This document shows positions 8,601-17,428 of a DNA stretch of 56,219 nucleotides, in pieces. The stretch comes from Paraburkholderia lycopersici. GTDB taxonomy: Bacteria; Pseudomonadota; Gammaproteobacteria; Burkholderiales; Burkholderiaceae. How positions within the stretch are numbered: the first letter of the stretch is position 1; each line of letters begins with the position of its first letter. Location of the stretch: contig NZ_FMYQ01000040.1 of NCBI RefSeq assembly GCF_900096975.1, positions 1 to 56,219 of the forward strand. Reading direction: 5' to 3'. Made by a program: the position numbers and the translations under genes. The notes under the pieces were generated by a model. The model saw nothing but the letters and a program-made list of their open reading frames with translations. It did not search any database and was not told the origin of the DNA.

Positions 8601-9385
8601 GAGCGGGACTCTGGCGATGAGAAGCGGTGAAGAAACTGGCGCAGACGTGCGGACGAAGGATGATCGATGATCTGCTCGGGCGGCCCCATCTCGACGATCT
8701 TGCCGCCGTCCATGAATACGACGCGGTCGGCCACGTCGCACGCAAAGCCGATTTCATGCGTGACGACGATCATCGTCGTCTGCGAAGCGGCGAGGCCGCG
8801 CATCACCGCGAGCACTTCGCCGACGAGTTCGGGATCGAGCGCGCTCGTGGGTTCGTCGAAGAGAATGACTTCGGGCGCCATCGCGAGCGTGCGGGCGATG
8901 CCCACGCGCTGCTGCTGGCCGCCCGATAGCCGTGCCGGCATCTCGGTGTGCTTGCCGGACAGGCCGACCTGCCGCAGCGCTTCCACGGCGATGTCGCTCG
9001 CTTTCAGCCGTGGCATGCGCTTGACGGAGAGCAGACCTTCCATCACGTTCTCCAGCACGCTCATATGCGGCCAGAGATTGAAGCTCTGAAACACCATGCC
9101 GATGCGGCTGCGTTGTGCGCGAATCTCGCGTTCCGGGCGTGGCGTGGACGTATTGCGCATGCCGACGCGTTCGTCGCCGATCCATACTTCGCCCGCATCG
9201 GGCGGCGAGAGCCAGTTCAGGCAGCGCAGCAGCGTGGATTTTCCCGAACCGGACGGCCCGAGAATACAGACGACTTCGCCTCGCGCGATATCGAGGCTCA
9301 CGCCGTCGAGAATGCGTTGCGTGCCGAACGACTTGACGATGTCACTGGCGCGTAGAGCGGGAGCTGTGTTGATATCCATGAGCAT
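8597..9385 (-). CDS. polar amino-acid-type ABC transporter ATP-binding protein
   Basis: A 262-residue ATPase for the importer encoded here, on the cytoplasmic face of the membrane. Walker A GPSGSGKST, Q-loop VFQSFNLWPH, signature LSGGQQQR and Walker B VILFDEP are all present, in the pattern of GlnQ/HisP-type proteins. The first ATG directly follows the stop of the permease gene (TAAATG) and has GAAGG upstream; a second ATG lies two codons later. Confidence 0.95.
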   Translation of the reverse strand: MLMDINTAPALRASDIVKSFGTQRILDGVSLDIARGEVVCILGPSGSGKSTLLRCLNWLSPPDAGEVWIGDERVGMRNTSTPRPEREIRAQRSRIGMVFQSFNLWPHMSVLENVMEGLLSVKRMPRLKASDIAVEALRQVGLSGKHTEMPARLSGGQQQRVGIARTLAMAPEVILFDEPTSALDPELVGEVLAVMRGLAASQTTMIVVTHEIGFACDVADRVVFMDGGKIVEMGPPEQIIDHPSSARLRQFLHRFSSPESRS

Positions 9386-10066
9386 TTACCTTCCGGACGC
9401 GACGCCTTGAGCATGAGTACGCGCGATCCGGTGTTCCCATGTCCGGGTTGCGTGATTGAGCGCGGCCGTCGCCGCCCAATAGACAAGCGCCACGACGAAA
9501 TAGACTTCGAGCGGCGCATACGTATCCGAGACGACGCTTTTCGCGGCGAACATGAACTCGTGCACGGAGATGACCGACAGGAGCGCCGAATCCTTGAGGA
9601 GGCCGATCATGAGGCCGGTCATCGTCGGCAGCAGCAGCGGCAGCGCTTGCGGTGCGACGATGCGGCGTGCAATAGCGGCCGGCGACATGCCGATGGCGAT
9701 GCCCGCTTCGACGGTGCCCTTGGGCACGGCATCGATAGCGGCCTGGATCACTTGCGCGACATAGGGCGCGTAGTAGATCGCAAGCGTCAGCACGCCGACC
9801 ACGGCCGCGGGAAGCAGCACTCCGAAGTCGGGCAGTACGTAAAACGACACGTACAGCAGCACGAGCAAGGGCAGCCCGAGCGTGAGCGTGACGTAGGCGT
9901 CGATTAGCACGACAAGAGGGCGCGCGCCGCGACGCCTGCCAATCGTCAGCAAAATGCCGAGTGCGCAAGCCAGCAGGCTGCTCGACGCGCATAGCCAGAT
10001 CGTGTCGATAAAGCCGTGCAACAAACTGGGCACGTAGGCGGCGAGCACACCGAGATCGAACGTCAT
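9386..10066 (-). CDS. polar amino-acid-type ABC transporter permease
   Basis: 226 residues with about five membrane helices, of the His/Glu/Gln/Arg/opine permease family. The cytoplasmic EAA loop reads EAGIAIGMSPAAIARRIVAP. It pairs with the other permease one base upstream. Both should form the membrane channel used with the ATPase and the binding protein of this operon. Confidence 0.93.
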   Translation of the reverse strand: MTFDLGVLAAYVPSLLHGFIDTIWLCASSSLLACALGILLTIGRRRGARPLVVLIDAYVTLTLGLPLLVLLYVSFYVLPDFGVLLPAAVVGVLTLAIYYAPYVAQVIQAAIDAVPKGTVEAGIAIGMSPAAIARRIVAPQALPLLLPTMTGLMIGLLKDSALLSVISVHEFMFAAKSVVSDTYAPLEVYFVVALVYWAATAALNHATRTWEHRIARTHAQGVASGR

Positions 10067-10067
10067 C

Positions 10068-10727
10068 TCATGTGCCTCGCGTGGTCGAATGGGAGCGTTG
10101 CAGGCGTCGGCCGAGCCATATTACCGGCAGCACGACCGCGAGATAGCCGATGCTCAACAGCAGCATGATTTGCGTCGACGTGTAGATGCGCGCGATCACC
10201 ATCTGTCCGGCGTACGTCAGCTCCGTGACCGCGACCACCGAGGCGAGCGGCGTCGTCTTCAGCAAAATGGTGAATTCGTTGACGAGCGCGGGCACGCTTG
10301 CCTTCAGCATCTGCGGCAACGCAATCCTCAAGGCGATGCGCCACGGCGCCATGCCGATTGCCGTGGCCGCTTCGATTTGCCCGCGCGTCACCACGCGCAT
10401 GTTGCCGCGCAGAATCTCAGCCGTATATGCGCCGCTGTTGAGGCCGAGCGCGAGCGCGGCGGCGAGCATCGGGCGCCCGCCCAGTCCGATCAGCGGCAAC
10501 GCGAAGAACACCATGAACAACTGCACGAGCGACGGCGTGCCGCGCATGAAGCTGATGTACAGGCGCGCGAGCCATCGCAGAGGCGCGATGCGCGTCAGTT
10601 GCATCGCGAGCGCGAGGTGTCCGCACGCCAGGCTGCCCGCCGCGCCGAGCAGCGTCAGCTCCACGGTCAGCAGCCAGCCGTCCAGCAGCGAGGGCATGCT
10701 TTGAATGACCTGAGGGTCGAGCCACAT
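10068..10727 (-). CDS. polar amino-acid-type ABC transporter permease
   Basis: 219 residues, the partner permease of the same family. The EAA loop reads EAATAIGMAPWRIALRIALP. RGTPSLVQLF, typical of this family, lies near residue 63. Its stop is separated from the next permease start by a single base. It starts 16 bases after a DUF1989 gene, so transporter and enzymes are interleaved in one transcript. Confidence 0.93.
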   Translation of the reverse strand: MWLDPQVIQSMPSLLDGWLLTVELTLLGAAGSLACGHLALAMQLTRIAPLRWLARLYISFMRGTPSLVQLFMVFFALPLIGLGGRPMLAAALALGLNSGAYTAEILRGNMRVVTRGQIEAATAIGMAPWRIALRIALPQMLKASVPALVNEFTILLKTTPLASVVAVTELTYAGQMVIARIYTSTQIMLLLSIGYLAVVLPVIWLGRRLQRSHSTTRGT

Positions 10728-10743
10728 GCAGTCGTTCCCAGCC

Positions 10744-11379
10744 TTACAGCTCGGTCAGTTCTTCGGCGGCGGCGAGCGCCAGCGTGCCGGGCGTATCGTT
10801 GCCCGCGATGCCAGTGCAACACGCCGACACGACGAAGGTCAGGTCCGCCACCACGCGGCACGCGACAAAGTCGCCTGCACGCGTGGCATTGCGCTGCGGT
10901 TCGATCCTGCCGTCCTGATGCAGCTCGACGTGCATGAAGAGGTTGATCGGATCGGGTAGCTTGGGCGGCATCAAGCCTTCTTCCTCGATGAGCTTCGCCA
11001 CCGATTCCACGCAGCCGGTCTGGCCTGCGTAGCCGTTTTCTTCGAGGAACGCCGTCGTCGATGCGGGCAGCAACAGGTCATGACGTCCTATGCTGTCCTT
11101 GCCGAGCACCATCAGCGCACGACGCCGGTTGCTGACGATACGCATGCCGGTCTGCAAGACGTACGAGTTGCTGAACACGCGCGTGTGATGCACGGACATA
11201 TAGATATCCGGATTCGAACGGCTGAACGCGAACATCGAAGCCGTCGCGCCCGCTTCCTTTGCTTCGATGCGCAGAATCTGACCGGCTTTCACGTCGATGG
11301 CACGGCTTTCGCCTGCCGGCACGACGATGTGCGTCGGCGGCAGTGGCTCGCGAAGGGGGGTGTCCTTGAGTAGCAGCAT
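10744..11379 (-). CDS. DUF1989 protein B, divergent
   Basis: 211 residues aligning along their length with the two other DUF1989 proteins of this operon, but with changed key residues. H100-D101 is kept. The conserved Cys after it is Ser108. The H-x-NC-x-DN motif of the others is replaced by TGCVES (121-126), and the late Cys-Pro pair is Cys-Cys (187-188). The INLF strand near 145 is kept. It may be a structural or regulatory partner, as in heteromeric deiminases of this family, or have a different substrate. The start at 11379 gives the family-like N-terminus and leaves 2 bases after the preceding gene. Confidence 0.78.
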   Translation of the reverse strand: MLLLKDTPLREPLPPTHIVVPAGESRAIDVKAGQILRIEAKEAGATASMFAFSRSNPDIYMSVHHTRVFSNSYVLQTGMRIVSNRRRALMVLGKDSIGRHDLLLPASTTAFLEENGYAGQTGCVESVAKLIEEEGLMPPKLPDPINLFMHVELHQDGRIEPQRNATRAGDFVACRVVADLTFVVSACCTGIAGNDTPGTLALAAAEELTEL

Positions 11380-11381
11380 GC

Positions 11382-12011
11382 TTATACCGAGGAAGAGGTG
11401 GACGGATCGGCGGCATGAACCGCGATATCGATGTCGGTCACGCGCAGGCCGTTGCCGGGAATGATGTCCTGCGGACACGACGACACCGCGCACAGCAGAT
11501 CGTCCAGCACTTCAAATGTGATGTGGTCGCCGGGCTTGCTGGTCGGGTCCGTGACCTGCATATGGCGGTCGGGCGTAACGGGACCGTTCTGGAACAGATT
11601 GAACGGCTCGGGCACATCGAATGGAGACAGGCCATGCAGCGCGAGTCCCGAATGCATGTTGTCGAGGCAGTTGCGATGCCCGATCACGTTGAAATCGACG
11701 GTGAAGCGCGTGTCGTCGCAGGCGGGCACATTGGCGTCGTGCACGCCGACCGTGTCTTCGACCACGCGCAGCAGCGGACGCCCGCGCGACGAATACAGCG
11801 CATCGCCCACCTTGAAGAAGAGCGAGCGCAACTGACGGCGCGTGTGTGTCGGCGAGAGCTTTTCGCTCTTGTCGGAGGCGGCGACCGCCACGAAGTCGGC
11901 GGCTTGCTGGCCTTCGACATCGGTGATGGTCAGGAATTGGCCGGCCTTCACTTCGAAAGCGCGGCCGTGACCGGCCTTCACGATCAGCGTGAGAAGGGGT
12001 TCCATGCTCAT
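11382..12011 (-). CDS. DUF1989 protein C
   Basis: 209 residues of DUF1989. Its putative active-site residues fall at the same positions as in protein A: H91-D92, C98, HRNCLDN at 112-118, C179-P180. It begins 10 bases after the binding-protein gene and is the first enzyme gene of the operon. It may pair with divergent protein B, whose gene follows after 2 bases. A hydrolase or deiminase on a ureide or guanidino compound is inferred from the family and neighbours. Confidence 0.85.
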   Translation of the reverse strand: MSMEPLLTLIVKAGHGRAFEVKAGQFLTITDVEGQQAADFVAVAASDKSEKLSPTHTRRQLRSLFFKVGDALYSSRGRPLLRVVEDTVGVHDANVPACDDTRFTVDFNVIGHRNCLDNMHSGLALHGLSPFDVPEPFNLFQNGPVTPDRHMQVTDPTSKPGDHITFEVLDDLLCAVSSCPQDIIPGNGLRVTDIDIAVHAADPSTSSSV

Positions 12012-12021
12012 GTTTCTGCGT

Positions 12022-12870
12022 TCACTGTGCGGGGATGAAATCGGCCGACGGCGTATCGAAGGTCACGCCGAGATGCTGCTTCTGCAGGCGCGCGAGCTCG
12101 CCGCTTTGCTTCATTGAGAGAATCTCGTCGCTAATGGCCTTGTTCAGACGCGAGTCTTCGGGGCGCGTGGCGAGCGAAATCCACTGCGACGGTCCGAGTT
12201 CACCCGTCAGCTTCATCTTGCCAGGGTTTTGCTTGATGACGCCCGCGAGCACCGTGAGGTCGTCGAACACGAAATCGGCGCGGTGCGTCATGACGGCAGC
12301 GACGGTCTGGTCCACGCTATCCACGCTGAGAATGTCGATGGGAGCGAGGCCCTTGCTCTTCAGCGTTTCGTTGAACTGCTTGAGGATGGTCTCCGGCGCG
12401 CTGCCGGACTTGACGGCGCCCGTCAGCCCTGCGAGCGACTCGGGCGTCGGCTTCGACGGAATCTTTGTGAAGTCCGATCGGACCAATGCACCGTTCACGG
12501 TCTTGCTGGTCGGCACCGTATACGCGATGCGTTTCGCCCGTTCCGCCGTCACGTTCAGCGCGGAGCCCTCCAGATCGAACGAATGCGACAGCAAACCGGG
12601 AATGATGCCGCTGAATGCCATGCGCTGATACTCGATCTTCACGCCGAGATGTTTCGCCACGGCATCGAGTATGGCCGGGTCGTAGCCGACGATGGCGTTC
12701 TTCGCGTCGGTGTATTCGTACGGCGCGAACGTCGGGTCGATGGCGACGATCATCTTGCCGCGGCTCTTGATGTCGTCGAGCGTATCGGCGTGCGACATGG
12801 CGGCATGCAGCAGCGCGGCCGCCGGAAGAAGGGCGGTCAGCGCGAAACGGGAAAGACGCGGCAGTGACAT
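12022..12870 (-). CDS. periplasmic polar amino-acid-type binding protein
   Basis: 282 residues. A Sec signal peptide ends near residue 28 (AMSHA before DTLDD), followed by a family-3 solute-binding domain with the usual GKMIVAIDPTFAPYEY opening. It should capture the substrate in the periplasm for the two permeases. GGAG lies about 9 bases before the ATG. As first gene of the operon it faces the RpiR gene across a 296-bp control region. Confidence 0.95.
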   Translation of the reverse strand: MSLPRLSRFALTALLPAAALLHAAMSHADTLDDIKSRGKMIVAIDPTFAPYEYTDAKNAIVGYDPAILDAVAKHLGVKIEYQRMAFSGIIPGLLSHSFDLEGSALNVTAERAKRIAYTVPTSKTVNGALVRSDFTKIPSKPTPESLAGLTGAVKSGSAPETILKQFNETLKSKGLAPIDILSVDSVDQTVAAVMTHRADFVFDDLTVLAGVIKQNPGKMKLTGELGPSQWISLATRPEDSRLNKAISDEILSMKQSGELARLQKQHLGVTFDTPSADFIPAQ

Positions 12871-12947
12871 TGGGCGAGACTCCGTGGAGAGGTTGGGTTC
12901 GGTCGCTAACGCTGTTTATAAGGCATGATCCGTACCAACTTGCTCTG

Positions 12948-13021
12948 AGAAACGATGGTTTCTATTGTGTATTTACGGAAACATGTGATTCTTAAAGAAA
13001 AAATAAGAAACATCAGTTCCA
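12948..13021. promoter_or_regulatory. three evenly spaced operator-like sites
   Basis: Three copies of RGAAAC-N4-GWTYCW: AGAAACGATGGTTTCT at 12948-12963 (perfect palindrome), GGAAACATGTGATTCT at 12977-12992, and AGAAACATCAGTTCCA at 13006-13021. Start-to-start spacing is exactly 29 bases each time. They lie between the binding-protein start (12870) and the RpiR start (13167). RpiR proteins bind palindromes of this general size, so these are probably its operators, inferred from symmetry and position. Confidence 0.65.
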
Positions 13022-13166
13022 GATATCGATTTCCCTGTGGCAGAATGAAACTTCAGCCAGCACGACGACTGCACGGCATGCGTGCAAGGTAGACGAAACG
13101 CACCGGCGTGGTGCCGGAGCTGCACCGTCGCTGGACTTTTCCTCATTCCCGCGTCCATCGCAATTC

Positions 13167-14048
13167 ATGGCTTCATCACAGGCGAAGAAAAACAGACGTC
13201 CGGTGTCGATCGAAAGCCGTATCGCGGAGTGCTATGACCGGTTGTCGGAGATCGATCAGCGGCTGGCGGACGTGATCCTCGGCGCGCCGGGGCAACTCGC
13301 CATGCAGACGGCGACCGAGCTTGCGGCGAGCGCGCAGGTCTCGAAAGCCACGGCCACGCGCTTCTTCCAGAAGCTCGGCTACGCGTCCTATGACGACGTG
13401 CGCGAAACCGCCAAAAGCGCGCTGATGGGCGGCTCGCCGCTCTATTTGCAGGAGCGCGGCAGGACGGAATCGGGCGGTGGTCTCGATGAAGTCATCGAAG
13501 CGCATTTGAACCACGAGGTCTCCAATCTCGCCAACACGTATCGCTCGCTCGACCGGCAGATGCTGGCCGAAGTGGTGAGCGGCATTGCGGGCGCGCGACG
13601 CGTGGTCATCGTCGGCTACCGGCACAGTCACACGATCGCGACGATGATCCGCCGCGAACTCGTGCAGGTGCGCGGCGACGTGACCGTGCTGCCCGCGCCA
13701 GGCGATACGCTCGCGGAATACATCGGCGATCTCGGGGCGAAAGATCTCGCCATCGTCGTCGGATTACGCCGGCGTGTGCCTGCCGTCGAACTCGCTATGG
13801 CGGTGCTGGCCGAGGCGGGAACCAGCACGCTTTACGTGTCCGATGTGATCGCGGGTAAGCCGGCGCGCCTCGCGCGTTGGGTGATCCGCTGCCACACCGA
13901 CGGCATGATGATGTTCGACAGTGTGGCGGGTGTCGCATCGCTCGTGAATCTGATCTGTTCGCTGGTGGCGGAGCGTCTACGCGAACGTGGGAATGCACAT
14001 TTGCAGCGGGTGGAAGTGCTGCATCAGCAGTTGCAGGAGCTGGAGTAA
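13167..14048 (+). CDS. MurR/RpiR-family transcriptional regulator
   Basis: 293 residues. An N-terminal HTH_6 domain (about 15-90; QTATELAASAQVSKATATRFFQKLGY) is followed by a SIS domain (about 130-265), which in this family senses phosphosugars or related metabolites. It is transcribed away from the DUF1989/transporter operon and very probably controls it and itself. The ligand is unknown; non-sugar ligands are plausible given the operon. Confidence 0.92.
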   Translation: MASSQAKKNRRPVSIESRIAECYDRLSEIDQRLADVILGAPGQLAMQTATELAASAQVSKATATRFFQKLGYASYDDVRETAKSALMGGSPLYLQERGRTESGGGLDEVIEAHLNHEVSNLANTYRSLDRQMLAEVVSGIAGARRVVIVGYRHSHTIATMIRRELVQVRGDVTVLPAPGDTLAEYIGDLGAKDLAIVVGLRRRVPAVELAMAVLAEAGTSTLYVSDVIAGKPARLARWVIRCHTDGMMMFDSVAGVASLVNLICSLVAERLRERGNAHLQRVEVLHQQLQELE

Positions 14049-14179
14049 CGCGGGCAGGCTTCATGGTTTTGTTTTTGTGCCGATGCGATGACCGCTCGTA
14101 AGTGATGGGCCAGGAGCTATCAGAGAACGCTGCCTGGTCAGGTCGAGTTCTATATACGATCAGTGCTGACCGGAATCTT

Positions 14180-14650
14180 TCAACCCCCGGGGGGCGTTGC
14201 ATGGAAGTGGGGGTACGTGACGGTTCGTCGAGGTGGGAGTCGAACCTGGCGGCCCTTTCCGGACAGTAGTTGTAGTCGGCTGCCTTCCGGGCTTTGCATC
14301 ACGACTTCTTCGGGTTGCCAGTACACGCGCGTGACCGTCATGCGCACGTTCGGGCGTTGCACGAGCGGCGGACGCCGGCGAAAGTCGTAAATCACGGGGC
14401 CGTAAACGGTTTGCACGGGCATGCGCGTGATCGTGCTGTCGTCGCGTTCGACTTCATCGAAGTGCGCGAGTGTCTTCGCGTCGAAGCGATCGAAGATGTC
14501 CTTGTCGAGAACAGCCACGAAATCGCGGTCGTCACGCACGAATTGCAGCGTGCCCGAAGGCGTGTTGAGCGTAGCGGACGCATTGCCTTGCGCATGCGCG
14601 CACGTCGCGATCGAGGCGGCCGCGAGCGCAGCGAGTAACCGTCATTTCAT
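14180..14650 (-). pseudogene. secreted hypothetical protein, stop at codon 3
   Basis: The mature protein (from about 14539 down) reads well: DDRDFVAVLDKDIFDRFD and onward to the stop at 14180. In the same frame upstream sits a clear signal peptide, RLLAALAAASIATCAHA. The only start that fits is the ATG at 14650-14648, but it reads ATG-AAA-TGA-CGG: Met, Lys, stop, then the signal peptide. No other start lies between the TGA and the signal peptide. A GTG at 14539 would give a 119-residue form without a signal. So the gene is nonsense-mutated, misread at one base, or started unconventionally. Function unknown. Confidence 0.6.
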
Positions 14651-14761
14651 GTCGTTTTCCAGATCGAGCGGCCGCCTCGACGAGGGAGCGCGACGCGCAA
14701 ATGTTCGGTTGGCGCATTTTCGCCAACTCTGATCGCGACGTCGAACGTCCCGGCCGGCCGG

Positions 14762-16576
14762 TCATGTCCCGATGTCCCCGGCCATTGCCGCCGCGCCGCG
14801 CTCCCCCGTCTTCGCGAGCGGTTCGCCGAACTGCAGCGCCGCAAGCTGGGCATATAGCGGCGAATGATCGAGCAGTTCGGCATGACGCCCTTGCGCCACA
14901 ATGCGGCCGTGTTCGAGGACGACAATGCGGTCGGCTTGTTGCACCGTGGCGAGACGGTGCGCGATGACGAGCGTGGTGCGGTTGTGCGTGGCGTTGTCCA
15001 GCGCCGTCTGCACGAGCCGTTCGCTCGCGGCGTCGAGCGCGCTGGTCGCCTCGTCGAGGAGCAGGATGGGCGGATTCTTGAGGATCGCGCGCGCGATGGC
15101 AATGCGCTGACGCTGTCCGCCGGACAGCCGCACGCCGCGCTCGCCGAGGAACGTGTCGTAGCCTTGCGGCAGTTCAGCGATAAATCCGGCGGCGGCCGCC
15201 ATTTCGGCGGCGCGTTGCACCTGCGCAAGCGTGGCGTCGGGCGTGCCGTAGCGGATGTTGTCGAGCACGCTGCCCGAAAAGATCACCGATTCCTGCAGTA
15301 CCACGCCGATTGCCTGGCGCAACGCGGCGAGCGACACCTGCCGCGTCGGCACGCCGTTGATCGCGATGCTTCCGGACTGCGGGTCGTAAAAGCGCAGCAG
15401 CAGTTGAAACAGCGTGGTTTTGCCCGCCCCGGACGGTCCGACGAGCGCGACATGCTCGCCCGGACGCACATCGAGCGAGAACCCCGAGAGCGCGGCGACG
15501 CAGGGGCGCGACGGATAGGAGAAACCGACATTGTCGAAGCGGATGCCTTCGCCGCGATCCGGCAGCGGCACCGTCGCCGCCGCCTCCACCACGGGCGAGC
15601 GCGATGCCAGCAACTGCAATAGCCGCTCGGTGGCGCCGGCGGCCCGCTGCAGATCGCCCCACACCTCGGCGACCGCGCCCACGGCGCCGGCCGTGAACAC
15701 CGCGTAGAGGATGAACTGCGACAGTTGGCCCGCCGTCATGTGTCCCGCGAGCACGGCCTGTGCGCCGAGCCAGAGCACGAACACGATGGCGGCGAACACG
15801 AAGACGATCACCACGGCCGTCAAGGCGGCACGCGCCCGGATTCGCGTGAGCGCGGTATCGAAGGCCGTTTCCACCGCGCCGCCAAAGCGCCGCGCTTCAA
15901 AGGTCTCCTGCGAATACGACTGCACGGTCGGCATGGCATTGAGCACTTCGCCCGCGAGCGCGCTGGCGTTTGCGACCTTGTCCTGGCTGGCGCGCGAGAG
16001 CCGCCGCACGCGCCGTCCGAAGATGACGATGGGCGCGACCACGACGACCAGTGTCGCGATGATGTAGCCGGAGAGCACGGGGCTCGTCGCGACGAGCATG
16101 GCCACGCCGCCGGTCGTCAGCAGAATGTTGCGCAGCCCGAGCGACAGGCTCGTGCCGACGACTGTCTGGATCAAGGTCGTGTCGGTGGTGAGCCGCGACA
16201 GCACCTCGCCCGTTTGCGTGGTCTCGAAGAACTGCGGACTCATCCGCATCACGTGGTCGTAGACCGCGCGCCGCAAGTCGGCCGTCACGCGCTCGCCCAG
16301 CCACGACACCCAGTAGAAGCGCAGCGCCGTGGCGCCGGCGAGGATCAGCGAGACGACGAAGAGCGCGGCGAAATAGCGGTCGATATGCGTCCGGTCGCCG
16401 CTGGCGAAGCCGCGATCGATCAGATATTTGAACGCCACCGGCAGCGCCAGTGTGGCGCCGGCGGACGTCAGGAGTGCGAGGAACGCCAGCGCCCAGCGTC
16501 CCGCATATGGGCGCAGGAAGGGCAAGAGCGCAAAGAGCGGGGCGACACGTCGCGAGGGAGAAACGGCATCGGGCAT
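14762..16576 (-). CDS. ABC exporter half-transporter (membrane + ATPase)
   Basis: 604 residues. Six membrane helices (about 20-300) form an ABC type-1 exporter domain; the ATPase (about 350-590) has GPSGAGKTT, LSGGQRQR, ILLLDEATSALD and the switch His in IAHRLATV. It should work as a homodimer in the inner membrane. The family resembles MsbA-like and multidrug half-transporters; the cargo is not evident. It stands alone between the interrupted secreted-protein gene and a small secreted-protein gene. Confidence 0.93.
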   Translation of the reverse strand: MPDAVSPSRRVAPLFALLPFLRPYAGRWALAFLALLTSAGATLALPVAFKYLIDRGFASGDRTHIDRYFAALFVVSLILAGATALRFYWVSWLGERVTADLRRAVYDHVMRMSPQFFETTQTGEVLSRLTTDTTLIQTVVGTSLSLGLRNILLTTGGVAMLVATSPVLSGYIIATLVVVVAPIVIFGRRVRRLSRASQDKVANASALAGEVLNAMPTVQSYSQETFEARRFGGAVETAFDTALTRIRARAALTAVVIVFVFAAIVFVLWLGAQAVLAGHMTAGQLSQFILYAVFTAGAVGAVAEVWGDLQRAAGATERLLQLLASRSPVVEAAATVPLPDRGEGIRFDNVGFSYPSRPCVAALSGFSLDVRPGEHVALVGPSGAGKTTLFQLLLRFYDPQSGSIAINGVPTRQVSLAALRQAIGVVLQESVIFSGSVLDNIRYGTPDATLAQVQRAAEMAAAAGFIAELPQGYDTFLGERGVRLSGGQRQRIAIARAILKNPPILLLDEATSALDAASERLVQTALDNATHNRTTLVIAHRLATVQQADRIVVLEHGRIVAQGRHAELLDHSPLYAQLAALQFGEPLAKTGERGAAAMAGDIGT

Positions 16577-16976
16577 GGAGATTTCTGGCGGACCGGGAAT
16601 GGGTGCATTGTGACAGTTCGCGCAAGGGATGGCCTTCCGCCGCTACAGCGGATCATCGCATTCCGCCGGTGCGCCATGGCAGGATCGTCTTTTCTTCCCG
16701 CCGGCACGCTGGCTGGCATCGGCATCGGGCGGTGCCATGGCGGGACAGCGCGGGGCGCGAGCGAGCACGTTCGCGGAGCGCGTAGCCGGCGGTGAGCCGG
16801 GCTGGCGCAGGGAGGGCGTCGCGGTGCGCTCCGGCGCGTGGGAGTGCACGTTCGCGGATTTGCGGATTTGCGCAGGGGCGGCCGGGTTGCGCTCACCCGT
16901 GCACGCCGTAGCGCGGTGGAGGCGCCGCGTTCCGGCCCTTCGGCGTTGGACCGCGCAAAAAACGGATGCGCGGCGT
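16577..16976. other. 400-bp region with no gene seen
   Basis: Only GC-rich chance open frames are found, none with a convincing ribosome site. A short repeat, GCGGATTTGCGGATTTGCG near 16855-16875, and two copies of CACGTTCGCGGA about 85 bases apart are the only structure I noticed. The promoter of the ABC exporter probably lies at the left end. Confidence 0.4.
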
Positions 16977-17123
16977 TCAGTAGCCGCCGCCCGAGGAACT
17001 GCCCGAAGTGCTCGACGCGCTGTCGCTGCTGCGATTCATGTCGCCGCTTGCCACTGCGGATCCTGAGATCGCTGTCAACGTGAGGCAGACGAGACACGCA
17101 AGAACAATTCGAATGCGCTTCAT
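16977..17123 (-). CDS. tiny secreted Ser/Gly-rich protein
   Basis: 48 residues: a signal peptide (MKRIRIVLACLVCLTL, cleavage near AVAS) followed by a 22-residue tail rich in Ser and Gly, ending SSSGGGY. The ribosome site AGGAG lies 7 bases before the ATG. The mature part is too short to fold and may be a peptide or a surface decoration. No family recognised. Confidence 0.65.
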   Translation of the reverse strand: MKRIRIVLACLVCLTLTAISGSAVASGDMNRSSDSASSTSGSSSGGGY

Positions 17124-17377
17124 GGTTATCTCCTGTAGGAGGGGGACTCGGGATTCGCCGGAACCCGTGGAGGAATGTCCCGCATTCACTACTGTGCAAC
17201 GGCTGCGGGCGCCGCGGCGGACGGTGCATTGCGCACGCGTGCCCGAGCCCATCCCGGACGCAGACGCCGGCATAGTCCTAAACGCAGCGCGCAGGCGCCT
17301 TATTCCACACGCACAACGATGATGCCCGCTCGCCCGGAGAGCCGCACGAACGAGCTTCACACCCCGAGCCGCGTCGA

Positions 17378-17413
17378 GATATGAAGGTAGTCTTTGCAGT
17401 TTACCTTCGTATC
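17378..17413. promoter_or_regulatory. palindrome before the marR-like gene
   Basis: Arms GATATGAAGGTA (17378-17389) and TACCTTCGTATC (17402-17413) match in 11 of 12 pairs around a 12-base centre. The site ends 15 bases before the MarR start. MarR regulators usually bind such palindromes to repress themselves and the linked efflux gene. Confidence 0.7.
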
Positions 17414-17428
17414 TCCTAGAATGCCTCC

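Noticed and set aside
16629..17066. plus-strand open frame in the gene-free region
   Set aside because: No ribosome site and biased composition; it overlaps the tiny secreted protein gene, which has a good start and signal peptide.
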